Source: a virus. From it: a stretch of 21,317 nt of DNA. The stretch lies in IMG/VR virus record IMGVR_UViG_3300024265_000224, positions 1-21,317 of that record; one strand, 5' to 3'. Position numbers and translations under genes: made by a program. This document shows positions 1 through 6,174 of the stretch, piece after piece. The notes under the pieces were generated by a model. It had not been told where the DNA came from. It did not search any database and saw only the letters and a program-made list of their open reading frames with translations. The first letter of the stretch is position 1, and the number at the start of each line of letters is the position of its first letter.

Positions 1-2
1 AG

Positions 3-260
3 AATCAGAAAAAAGCAGATTATCTAATACCTAAAGAACGACAGGCTTTATTGAATCTAAGTCTTACTAATCATTATATTATTTGTGAACCTTTCAAAGC
101 AAACAGGACCTGTTATGTTAAATTAAGACCTTGGGATTTGAAAGGAGTTGTAATGACACCAGAAGATTTTATGAGAAAAGTGTATGGAATTAAATCACCT
201 TTGACTTGGAGAGAATTTCATGCCAAGCATAGATTGTATAAGAAATCTTATAAGCAGTAA
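3..260 (+). CDS. Hypothetical protein, 5'-truncated by window edge
   Basis: The frame is open from base 3 to the TAA at 258-260 without a stop, so the start most likely lies outside the window. An in-frame TTG at 51 gives a 69-residue product, but the upstream codons read as normal protein (NQKKADYLIPKERQALL), which argues that TTG 51 is internal. The visible 85 residues are basic, with many Lys, Tyr and Arg, and no recognised motif. It ends 15 bases before the ParB-like gene and probably belongs to the same operon. I do not recognise a family. Confidence 0.6.
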   Translation, partial: NQKKADYLIPKERQALLNLSLTNHYIICEPFKANRTCYVKLRPWDLKGVVMTPEDFMRKVYGIKSPLTWREFHAKHRLYKKSYKQ

Positions 261-275
261 GATTATTCACTTTCT

Positions 276-872
276 ATGGCAGAAGCATTAAGAGCAAAAC
301 TAACAAACATCACTGAATTAATACCATATGAATTTAATGTTAAAAAACACACTAAAACTCAGATAGAAGGTATAGCAGAATCCATGAAAAAATTTGGAAT
401 ATATGCTCCAATAGTTGTGGATAAGAATAACATAATTGTAATAGGTCATGGTAGATTAGAAGCAGCAAAACTATTAGAAATGAAACAGTATCCTGTAATT
501 AAGAACGAGGACATGACAAAGGAAGAAGCAAAGGGATTACGACTTTTAGATAACAGGATCTCAGAATCTGATTGGGATATAGATAATTTAAAACATGAAA
601 TGGAAGATATGAAATTTGATTTTGATGCGTTCAACATTAACTTTGACGACTTATACATGCCAAAACTGCAAGATATGTCAATAGATATTGATCCGTCAGA
701 CCAACACATGGAATCTTATTTACATGGTAACATTAAACAAATTACCTTAGTATTCAGCAACGAAGAATTTGAGAAAGTGATGGCTCGAATGGAAAAAGCA
801 GGTAAAGAATTAGAAGCAGAATCAAATACTGAAATACTAATTAAACTCTTAGATCATTACGAATCTAAATGA
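276..872 (+). CDS. ParB/sulfiredoxin-fold domain protein
   Basis: The 198-residue product has the N-terminal ParB-like domain. An early strand leads to the hallmark GHGRLEAAKLL at residues 57-67 (the GxxR nucleotide-binding motif). The block DMTKEEAKGLRLLDNRIS (79-96) matches the 'adaptation' segment of phage ParB-like proteins that sit near DNA methylases and terminases. The C-terminal third is acidic and unrecognised, and there is no ParB-type HTH domain, so plasmid partitioning is unlikely. In this fold known members bind or hydrolyse nucleotides or nick DNA; here the exact activity is unknown. Its stop overlaps the start of the dioxygenase by ATGA, which implies coupled translation and a shared role, plausibly in DNA modification. 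The fold call is strong, the function inferred. Confidence 0.85.
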   Translation: MAEALRAKLTNITELIPYEFNVKKHTKTQIEGIAESMKKFGIYAPIVVDKNNIIVIGHGRLEAAKLLEMKQYPVIKNEDMTKEEAKGLRLLDNRISESDWDIDNLKHEMEDMKFDFDAFNINFDDLYMPKLQDMSIDIDPSDQHMESYLHGNIKQITLVFSNEEFEKVMARMEKAGKELEAESNTEILIKLLDHYESK

Positions 873-1891
873 AAACATATTATGTAACACCACTTGATCT
901 TAACTACAAAGATTATATTAAAAGACCTGCTCATCCTAAAGATTATACTAATTTAATTAAGGGAGATGCCATTGTTATAGATAGTTCTACAAATGAAATT
1001 GTAGTAGTCTATATGAAATTACCTGAAAAGGAAATAAAACTACTTAGAGAAGTTGTTAAGAGAGTACATTACCAAAAGACTAGAAGAACATCAGGTCTTA
1101 GTACGGACAGTAGAATATTTGGGTACATGCCAAGAGAAACTATACGAAAAGATTATTGCAGTTCATCAGCATTAGTAAGAGATCAACCAAAATATCATGC
1201 AATTATTGCAAACTTTGGTGCAAGATTAGCACAATATTATCAACAATTAGCACCAGAAGTATATACTGAACATAAAAAAATAGCAGATGAAAAGATACTA
1301 CCTGAATGGAGAATAAAAGGTAGTCCATTTACAAGTGGCATTATCAATAAGAATACGCAACTTAATTATCATTTTGACACTGGTAACTTTAGAGATGTTT
1401 ATAGTAATATGATTGCATTTAAGAATCAGTGTGAAGGTGGTTACTTAGCATTTCCAATGTACGACATGGCACTAGAAATAGGAGATGGAACTATTGCTTT
1501 CTTTAACGGACAAAAGCATTTGCATGGAGTGACACCATTTACCAAAGGAGTTGGTGGTTATAGATTTACTCTAGTATATTATACACTACAACAAATGTGG
1601 AAATGTGATCCAGTAGATGAGGAAGTTGCTAGAATAAGAGATAGAAAAACTAATAGAGAAAAGAATAGAGTAAAGTATTTGAAAGGAGAGTTAAACTTTT
1701 GTCAGAAGTGCATGACTTGGACAGAACCTAGTGGTGATATGTGTACTAAATGTAATTTAAAGTACAGAAAGAAGAAATCATTTAATGAAGATATATTTAC
1801 AGAACTTGGTATAGACCACAAATATATTGGAGTACCATTTACTTCACTACCATTGGATATTCAGAAGAAACTGAATAATTATAAACGATGA
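869..1891 (+). CDS. 2-oxoglutarate/Fe(II) dioxygenase, TET/JBP-like, with C-terminal zinc ribbon
   Basis: The 340-residue product has a double-stranded beta-helix dioxygenase core. Iron ligands are H168 and D170 in NYHFDTGNF and H219 in HLHGVTPF; the 2-oxoglutarate-binding Arg is R232 in GYRFTLVYY. GGYLAFPMYDMALEIGDG (190-207) is the usual strand between them. The HxDxGN form and the GG-L-FP and HGVTP blocks resemble the TET/JBP branch, which hydroxylates 5-methylcytosine or thymine in DNA, more than prolyl hydroxylases; this is my reading, not a search result. A four-Cys zinc ribbon follows (C278, C281, C292, C295), suggesting nucleic-acid or protein binding. It overlaps the genes on both sides by ATGA, between a ParB-like protein and an FkbM methyltransferase. 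Dioxygenase is secure; a DNA substrate is inference. Confidence 0.82.
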   Translation: MKTYYVTPLDLNYKDYIKRPAHPKDYTNLIKGDAIVIDSSTNEIVVVYMKLPEKEIKLLREVVKRVHYQKTRRTSGLSTDSRIFGYMPRETIRKDYCSSSALVRDQPKYHAIIANFGARLAQYYQQLAPEVYTEHKKIADEKILPEWRIKGSPFTSGIINKNTQLNYHFDTGNFRDVYSNMIAFKNQCEGGYLAFPMYDMALEIGDGTIAFFNGQKHLHGVTPFTKGVGGYRFTLVYYTLQQMWKCDPVDEEVARIRDRKTNREKNRVKYLKGELNFCQKCMTWTEPSGDMCTKCNLKYRKKKSFNEDIFTELGIDHKYIGVPFTSLPLDIQKKLNNYKR

Positions 1892-2541
1892 AACTCTATC
1901 AACATAAATCAGGTCTTATGTTAAGGGAGGGCAGTACAGACCATAAAACATTAGTTGAAATAAAAAGAGAATATACTTGGATGCCTGTAAGAGGTAAAAA
2001 GGTATTAGATATTGGTGGTTGTTTTGGTGGTTATTCTAAACATGCAGTAGAAAGTGGTGCAAGTGAAGTATGGGTATTTGAACCAGAACCTAGAAATGTT
2101 GAAACAATAGTTCAAAATCTACAAGGTAAGCATGGAGTAACTGTTTTTAATTGTGCTGTAGTGCATGATGATTTAGAGAAAATACCATTTTACATAAGTC
2201 CATCTGGAAAATCTTATGGCAACTTCTCTACATCTAAGTATAGAGGTAGAACTGAGATTAAAGTTCAAACAAAGCGATTTAGTAAAATACTAGATGAATT
2301 TAAACCAGAGGTGATTAAAATGGATTGTGAAGGACAAGAGTTTGACCTACTTAGAGAACCATTACCTGATTATGTGAAATACTTTACTATGGAAATTCAT
2401 TTCAATTCTCCTGCTGGATTAAAACCTACTTGGCTAGAAAGAACTCCACAACTGATTAAACAGTTTGATAGTTGGGAATGTGTAAAGAAGCCAAAACTAT
2501 CACCGACTTTATGGCATACAATAGGAGCATGGAAAAGATGA
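1888..2541 (+). CDS. FkbM-family SAM-dependent methyltransferase
   Basis: The 217-residue product is a class I methyltransferase. Motif I is VLDIGGCFGGYS (39-50), the acidic ribose-binding strand is VFEPEPRN (63-70), and IKMDCEGQEFDLL (143-155) is the diagnostic FkbM block. FkbM enzymes usually O-methylate sugars or polyketides, so the target here may be a sugar made or transferred by the next two genes. Start ATG 1888 overlaps the dioxygenase stop (ATGA), and the stop overlaps the dehydrogenase start in the same way. The length fits a stand-alone FkbM domain. Family call is firm; the substrate is unknown. Confidence 0.88.
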   Translation: MKLYQHKSGLMLREGSTDHKTLVEIKREYTWMPVRGKKVLDIGGCFGGYSKHAVESGASEVWVFEPEPRNVETIVQNLQGKHGVTVFNCAVVHDDLEKIPFYISPSGKSYGNFSTSKYRGRTEIKVQTKRFSKILDEFKPEVIKMDCEGQEFDLLREPLPDYVKYFTMEIHFNSPAGLKPTWLERTPQLIKQFDSWECVKKPKLSPTLWHTIGAWKR

Positions 2542-3374
2542 AGATTTGTATTATTGGAAGTGGTGTAGTAGGAAAGGCAACAGGAGATTCATTCATTGCA
2601 AAAAAACATGAAGTAACATTTAATGATATTAGCCATGATGTTCTAAAGAAATTACATTATCATGGATTTAAAGTGGGAGATAACACTCCAATAGTTGTTA
2701 AAGATTCTACTGTTGTATTTATTTGCGTTAATACTCCAACATTATCAAATGGCGAACAGGATTTAGAACAAGTAAATTCAGTCTTACCTTACATAGTGCA
2801 TGGTATAAACCAAAGTGATTCACCTACAACAATAATACTTAGAAGTACTGTACTTCCAACTAAATGTTATGGTGTTCTTGAATTTCTTAAACGTAATATT
2901 ATAGATAGAACATATCAGAAGGATTGGAATTTCTTTTACAATCCTGAGTTTCTAGTAGCAGAAAATGCATTTGAAACTATGAGCAATCCAGACAGAATTG
3001 TAGTTGGTGGAGAGAAAGCAAGTAATTGGGATGTAATTAATAGACTATATGGTGATTGGAATTGTGAAATAATAAAGACAGGATTAGGAGAAGCAGAGAT
3101 GATAAAATATGCATCTAATTGTTTTCTTGCTATGAAAATATCGTACTTTAATCAAATGGGTATTGTAGCAAATAAGTACGGACTTGATATTAAGACAATA
3201 GAGAGGGCAGTTAGTTTAGATAAAAGAATTGGTAATTACGGAACTATATCAGGTCGTGCTTATGGTGGTGCTTGCTTTCCTAAAGACACCAAAGCATTTA
3301 GTACGTTTATGAAAAATGTAGTTCCATTCGACTTAGTAAAAACAGCAATATTCATCAACGAGGATATGGAATAA
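2538..3374 (+). CDS. UDP-glucose/GDP-mannose dehydrogenase family protein, shortened
   Basis: From ATG 2538 the product is 278 residues. The NAD-binding Rossmann motif is IGSGVVGKATG (6-16). FICVNTPT (61-68), RSTVLP (102-107), YNPEFLVAENAF (134-145) and IKYASN (189-194, with K190 and N194) follow the family order, and the catalytic Cys is C246 in GGACFPKDTKAF. These enzymes oxidise a nucleotide sugar to its uronate in two NAD-dependent steps. Normal members are about 400-450 residues; this one stops soon after the catalytic Cys and lacks the C-terminal UDP-binding domain. The start at 2538 is chosen for the ATGA overlap; ATG 2529 is possible. It overlaps the glycosyltransferase start by TAATG. 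Either a minimal viral enzyme or one needing a partner. Confidence 0.87.
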   Translation: MKICIIGSGVVGKATGDSFIAKKHEVTFNDISHDVLKKLHYHGFKVGDNTPIVVKDSTVVFICVNTPTLSNGEQDLEQVNSVLPYIVHGINQSDSPTTIILRSTVLPTKCYGVLEFLKRNIIDRTYQKDWNFFYNPEFLVAENAFETMSNPDRIVVGGEKASNWDVINRLYGDWNCEIIKTGLGEAEMIKYASNCFLAMKISYFNQMGIVANKYGLDIKTIERAVSLDKRIGNYGTISGRAYGGACFPKDTKAFSTFMKNVVPFDLVKTAIFINEDME

Positions 3375-4318
3375 TGGATAAAGTAAATATGTTCTACTTG
3401 GCTAAGCCAATTTATGGTGGTTGGGTAACAGGAACTTGTCACCTAATGCATAAGATAGGACAGAAGGTAGTGTATAAAATAAGTAAGAAGTTAGAACAAA
3501 CAACAAGACCTTTTGGTTATGGCATATTTTATCAGAACGTTCCACCAGAAGCACTAAGTCAATTACCAAATGTATGTGTACAGGTTTTAGACCGACACCA
3601 TTATCAATATTTCAAATACTTTAACAAACCAATACTTATCCTACATGATACAATAGAAGTGGACTACTTTAAGAAACATCCAGATATTATTGAGGTCTTA
3701 CACAACTGTAAAAGAATAATAACTATCCGACAGAAGATCACTGATTATCTAAAACAGGTATTAGACATAGATTCTGAATATCTTTATCATCCATTCTTTC
3801 CATTTCCATTACCTGAAGTGTCTGAAAAAAAAGGTGCTGTAGCAACTAGCAGAATTGATTGGGATAAGCACACTGATGTAATAATAAAGGCAAATGACCT
3901 GTTAAACCAACAACAAAGAGTTGATATTTATGGAGCACCAAATCGTATGTATATTTATCACAAATTAACTCCAATAGGATTTGAGAAATACTACAAAGGT
4001 TCTTATCCAAAAGACTTTGGAGTAATTGGCAAGATGTTAGCACCTAAGAAATTTATGGTTGACTTAACGATGATAAAGAATGATGGTGGTGGAACTCAGT
4101 GGGGATTCTTAGAAGCAATACATGCAGGTTGTTGTTTAATTATGAATAGAGATTGGGTAAGAAAAGGTGGTGACTTTGTAGAAGGTGAGAATTGCTTGGC
4201 AGTAGATACACCAGAAGAACTAGCAGATATTTTAAAACGTGATCCAGATGTGAAGGATATTGTTAAAAACGCAAGAAAGATAGTTGAGAGAAATATACAA
4301 GTTGACTACAAATTTTGA
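3374..4318 (+). CDS. GT-B fold glycosyltransferase
   Basis: The 314-residue product has the C-terminal nucleotide-sugar domain of GT-B enzymes. A segment GAVATSRIDWDKHTDVIIKA (154-173) corresponds to the 'solo/reconnaissance' strand and helix of GT4-like enzymes. The block GGGTQWGFLEAIHAGCCLI (238-256), with E247, is the donor-binding E-x7-type motif, and EGENCLAVDTPEELADIL follows as usual. It is last in the operon and directly follows a nucleotide-sugar dehydrogenase, which suggests a uronic-acid donor. Acceptor could be hydroxylated DNA bases, virion protein or host glycan; the sequence cannot decide. About 380 gene-free bases follow. Confidence 0.82.
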   Translation: MDKVNMFYLAKPIYGGWVTGTCHLMHKIGQKVVYKISKKLEQTTRPFGYGIFYQNVPPEALSQLPNVCVQVLDRHHYQYFKYFNKPILILHDTIEVDYFKKHPDIIEVLHNCKRIITIRQKITDYLKQVLDIDSEYLYHPFFPFPLPEVSEKKGAVATSRIDWDKHTDVIIKANDLLNQQQRVDIYGAPNRMYIYHKLTPIGFEKYYKGSYPKDFGVIGKMLAPKKFMVDLTMIKNDGGGTQWGFLEAIHAGCCLIMNRDWVRKGGDFVEGENCLAVDTPEELADILKRDPDVKDIVKNARKIVERNIQVDYKF

Positions 4319-4369
4319 TTAAAACACCTCCCTACTGTTCTTAAATCAACTAAAACTCATACCATTTAA

Positions 4370-4439
4370 AAGCAATAACGAGGTTAAGAAGGTAAGACGA
4401 TCTTACCAAAGGAAGTCTTGCCAAATTCCGAAATTGCTT
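4370..4439. other. Nested inverted repeats, possible structured RNA
   Basis: An outer helix AAGCAAT (4370-4376) pairs with ATTGCTT (4433-4439). Inside it GGTAAGA (4391-4397) pairs perfectly with TCTTACC (4401-4407) over a three-base loop. GGTAAGAC can alternatively pair with GTCTTGCC (4415-4422) with one G-U. GGAA (4411-4414) and TTCC (4426-4429) allow a second inner stem. The multibranch layout is seen in the sequence; expression as RNA is inference. Confidence 0.45.
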
Positions 4440-4477
4440 ATTCATTTGCTTTTTCGACATTAGGGATTTGGTAATAT

Positions 4478-4524
4478 TTCCCTGCTAGAACTCCATTCCC
4501 AATTATTGAAGAACTAGCAGGGAA
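4478..4524. repeat. Perfect 11-bp inverted repeat with 25-base loop
   Basis: TTCCCTGCTAG (4478-4488) and CTAGCAGGGAA (4514-4524) are exact reverse complements. An AT-rich tract follows. It may terminate the operon ending at 4318, be a protein-binding site, or be part of an RNA. Confidence 0.6.
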
Positions 4525-4528
4525 TAAT

Positions 4529-4536
4529 TTTATATA
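4529..4536 (+). promoter_or_regulatory. TATA-like box of a possible small RNA
   Basis: TTTATATA is the strongest TATA-like octamer in this gene-free region. A transcript starting about 27 bases downstream, near 4556, would reach the hairpin plus T-run at 4587-4607 after about 50 bases. No start codon fits a gene at that distance. Confidence 0.35.
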
Positions 4537-4586
4537 ATTTGTTTAGAACCCAACACGTATAGAATGGTTCAACTCTGACTCTCATA

Positions 4587-4607
4587 TTGTTCTGTAACAA
4601 CGTTTTT
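4587..4607 (+). terminator. Hairpin plus T-run
   Basis: TTGTT (4587-4591) pairs with AACAA (4596-4600) over a CTGT loop, followed by CG and five Ts (4603-4607). A T-run is sufficient for many archaeal terminators. It would end a short plus-strand RNA starting near 4556. Confidence 0.4.
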
Positions 4608-4665
4608 AAGATACTTCGTGAAGAATTTAAGCATTAGAAACATGGGCTGTCGTACACATTACACA

Positions 4666-4697
4666 TTGGCGATGATGAAACTTAACGGTTCTGAGCC
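4666..4697 (+). ncRNA. C/D-box (kink-turn) like element
   Basis: GATGATGA (4671-4678, box C consensus RTGATGA) is followed by 12 bases and CTGA (4691-4694, box D). They are flanked by GGC (4668-4670) and GCC (4695-4697), which can form the terminal stem; AAC and GTT inside can pair. The 12-base spacing matches archaeal C/D guide RNAs, but no second C'/D' pair was seen, so it is either a mini-element that binds L7Ae or chance. Confidence 0.25.
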
Positions 4698-4702
4698 TTC
4701 AA

Positions 4703-5386
4703 TTATACTAAATTCCAGTAGAAGTTATAAAAATTACAAGGTTTCTTAAAGCCTTCCCAACTTCCTTCCCAATATCTACATTTTATTGTATCTCCTAATC
4801 CATTATGTACTCCAACAGGAACTCCTTGAGGTGATTCACTCATTATAGTCCAACCATTAGGAAAGTTTCTACGTTCATAATCATCATTAGATATTTCATG
4901 TCCTAATCCCCAAATGTGACCAAACTCATGTAAGGTAGTAATTAACAAACTTCTATTATTTCTAGTTCCATTCCAAGTATTGATATACATAGGGCAAACA
5001 TCATCATTAGCATTATCAGTCCAACAAACTGCTACTCCATTTACTGTATCATAAACTCCATCTTTATCGTAAGACCATGCTTGATCTAAATAATAGACCA
5101 TTACATTACAATCAGGATGAACATAAGTGGCATTATTTACTCTGTGTCCAACTGTACCATTCATACCAAATATTCGTTCAAATTGATGATTCCATAAACC
5201 CATAGCAACAGAACCAATCATCATTTCTTCACCATCTAATGGCTCATTAAAACAAACTAGTGGTTTCTTCTCCCAAGTCCATTGTAAAGTGGGTATAGTA
5301 ACAGCGTCAGCACTTTGATAAACTACAAATCCCCAAGCCATAAACAGAATAAGAAGGGCAAATAGAACAGTTAGAATCTTATCCAT
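4703..5386 (-). CDS. Secreted or membrane-anchored matrixin-like zinc metallopeptidase
   Basis: The 227-residue product starts with a hydrophobic signal peptide or anchor (about residues 4-24). The metzincin site is HEFGHIWGLGH (153-163: H153, H157 and H163 bind zinc, E154 is catalytic), followed by a likely Met-turn in TIMSES (M182). Six Cys residues and four N-x-S/T sequons (N76, N85, N139, N144) fit an exported, disulfide-bonded, N-glycosylated protein. No prodomain with a cysteine switch is seen. It would cut proteins at or outside the cell surface, for example the host S-layer, during entry or exit. It is a single gene on the minus strand with a TATA-like box 29 bases upstream of its ATG. 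A second matrixin without signal peptide is at 16474-17271. Confidence 0.85.
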   Translation of the reverse strand: MDKILTVLFALLILFMAWGFVVYQSADAVTIPTLQWTWEKKPLVCFNEPLDGEEMMIGSVAMGLWNHQFERIFGMNGTVGHRVNNATYVHPDCNVMVYYLDQAWSYDKDGVYDTVNGVAVCWTDNANDDVCPMYINTWNGTRNNRSLLITTLHEFGHIWGLGHEISNDDYERRNFPNGWTIMSESPQGVPVGVHNGLGDTIKCRYWEGSWEGFKKPCNFYNFYWNLV

Positions 5387-5407
5387 AACAAAGGTGTTTA
5401 GGCAACG

Positions 5408-5415
5408 TTTATTAA
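5408..5415 (-). promoter_or_regulatory. TATA-like box of the minus-strand matrixin
   Basis: On the minus strand the sequence reads TTAATAAA. Its upstream edge is 29 bases before the ATG at 5386, the spacing expected of a leaderless archaeal transcript. Confidence 0.5.
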
Positions 5416-5426
5416 CATAAAATTAA

Positions 5427-5516
5427 GAGGTAAGCAGAGCAATAAAGTATGAAACCCTCAATAAGATTGCGAGATAAACTAAAAGAGAATCCCAAGAACA
5501 TACTTCGAGCCACCTC
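5427..5516. repeat. Interrupted inverted repeat between divergent genes
   Basis: GAGGT (5427-5431) pairs with ACCTC (5512-5516), and AAGTATG (5445-5451) with CATACTT (5499-5505). Unpaired bases separate the two helices and a 47-base loop is enclosed. It occupies most of the 220-base space between the divergent starts at 5386 and 5607; I see no other gene there. Confidence 0.35.
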
Positions 5517-5579
5517 ATAACTGAAATCCAATTCTAATTGGCGAGAAACAACCACTTTGAAACCCACCGACCAAATTCG

Positions 5580-5585
5580 TTTATA
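5580..5585 (+). promoter_or_regulatory. TATA-like box for the 5607 gene
   Basis: TTTATA lies 27 bases upstream of ATG 5607, supporting that ATG rather than the TTG at 5538 as the start of a leaderless message. Confidence 0.5.
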
Positions 5586-5606
5586 GAGGTAATACTTAGT
5601 AAGAGT

Positions 5607-5768
5607 ATGCCTTTAATTCCAAATGAACATTTTCTACCAATAAAGACTGATGCCAATAGAGGTACAGCAGGTAGAGCAGGTAGAGTAATATTCAATACAG
5701 ATGACGGTGAAACTAATGTAGATGACGGTACAAATTGGATACTATCATCAACTGGCGTGGCTACTTAA
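5607..5768 (+). CDS. Small virion/tail-associated-like protein
   Basis: From ATG 5607 the product is 53 residues. The segment GTAGRAGRVIFNTDDG (residues 19-34) followed by DDGTNWIL resembles short modules in phage fibre and tail-tip proteins, where an 'A-G-x-V-I-F-N-T-D-x-G ... D-x-G-T-x-W' pattern recurs. The start is chosen for the TATA-like box 27 bases upstream; an in-frame TTG at 5538 would add 23 residues of unlike composition. It stands alone between two minus-strand genes. A virion role is inferred from the motif only. Confidence 0.6.
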   Translation: MPLIPNEHFLPIKTDANRGTAGRAGRVIFNTDDGETNVDDGTNWILSSTGVAT

Positions 5769-5795
5769 AAAAATAGAATTAGGGTTAGATTCCCT
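5767..5795 (-). terminator. Minus-strand hairpin plus T-run
   Basis: On the minus strand AGGG (from 5795) pairs with CCCT (to 5781) over a seven-base loop. After a short spacer comes a run of seven Ts (plus-strand A-run 5767-5773). The hairpin overlaps the stop codon of the gene at 5785-6123. The A-run also lies just after the plus-strand stop at 5768. Confidence 0.5.
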
Positions 5796-6123
5796 TGATA
5801 TAGTAATGTCCGTTAAATGCTCCCAATGGTACGATGCTTTTAGCAAGTCCAGTTTGTTCTAATGAATAGATAGATAAACCAATATAAGTTTCATCTACTA
5901 CAACAGGAATTACATTTTTAGCACCACATAGGTCAGTTCCACAAGCAGGACTTGTGTACCAATCATAGCCACCAATCTTAGGAATATTTGGTCCCTTGTT
6001 AAAATCTGGATGATAACTCACATTATCACCAAGAGGATAACCAAATCCTTCAACATTACCAGTTAAACTAGACAGTACGAGAACTAATCCAGCAACTAAT
6101 AGAGGTATTGCAATATACTTCAT
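5785..6123 (-). CDS. Small exported protein of unknown function
   Basis: The 112-residue product has a clear N-terminal hydrophobic segment (IAIPLLVAGLVLVLSSL, residues 4-20) that is a signal peptide or membrane anchor. It is followed by a Gly-, Pro- and Tyr-rich domain with two Cys in CGTDLC and one sequon near the start of the mature part. No family is recognised. It has a probable terminator at its end and shares a near-palindromic TATA-like box with the divergent zinc-finger gene. Its location beside a secreted protease suggests a cell-surface role, which is inference. Confidence 0.75.
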   Translation of the reverse strand: MKYIAIPLLVAGLVLVLSSLTGNVEGFGYPLGDNVSYHPDFNKGPNIPKIGGYDWYTSPACGTDLCGAKNVIPVVVDETYIGLSIYSLEQTGLAKSIVPLGAFNGHYYIKGI

Positions 6124-6144
6124 AATAAGAGGTGAATATCTCTG

Positions 6145-6151
6145 TTAATTA
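6145..6151. promoter_or_regulatory. Shared divergent TATA-like box
   Basis: TTAATTA contains the palindrome TAATTA, centred at about 6148. The centre is about 27 bases from the plus-strand ATG at 6175 and about 25 from the minus-strand ATG at 6123, so one box can serve both divergent genes. The octamer TTTAATAC at 6158-6165 is too close to 6175 to be its TATA box. Confidence 0.45.
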
Positions 6152-6174
6152 GCATTTTTTAATACTTAAATTTG

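Larger units (their letters stand above)
4319..4702. other. 384-base gene-free region rich in inverted repeats
   Basis: This region lies between converging genes. It holds nested inverted repeats at 4370-4439, an 11-base-pair inverted repeat at 4478-4524, a TATA-like box at 4529-4536 followed by a hairpin plus T-run at 4587-4607, and a C/D-box-like element at 4666-4697. A 35-codon frame from ATG 4642 to TAA 4749 (beginning MGCRTHYTLAMMKLNGSEPS) overlaps the end of the minus-strand protease; it has no clear promoter and I do not call it a gene. No tRNA fold was found. Possible roles are termination of both flanking operons, non-coding RNA, or replication or packaging signals. Confidence 0.6.

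Noticed and set aside
446-709. Minus-strand 87-residue frame
   Set aside because: Lies wholly inside the ParB-like gene, has no promoter and a low-complexity Ser-rich product; antisense shadow.
869-1891. Prolyl 4-hydroxylase as the identity of the dioxygenase
   Set aside because: The HxDxGN and HGVTP blocks and DNA-modification-like neighbours fit TET/JBP better, but this remains open until a profile search is done.
2472-2537. Upstream extension of the sugar dehydrogenase to base 2472
   Set aside because: The added residues do not belong to the Rossmann fold; ATGA overlap at 2538 places the fold's first strand at the N-terminus.
4560-4600. tRNA-like T-arm (GGTTCAACTC)
   Set aside because: The flanking bases do not form the T stem and no acceptor or anticodon stem can be built.
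4642-4749. 35-codon plus-strand frame (MGCRTHYTLAMMKLNGSEPS start)
   Set aside because: It overlaps the end of the minus-strand protease and has no well-placed promoter; kept only as a remark.
5538-5606. TTG 5538 as start of the small virion-like gene
   Set aside because: A TATA-like box at 5580-5585 fits ATG 5607, and the extra residues differ in composition.
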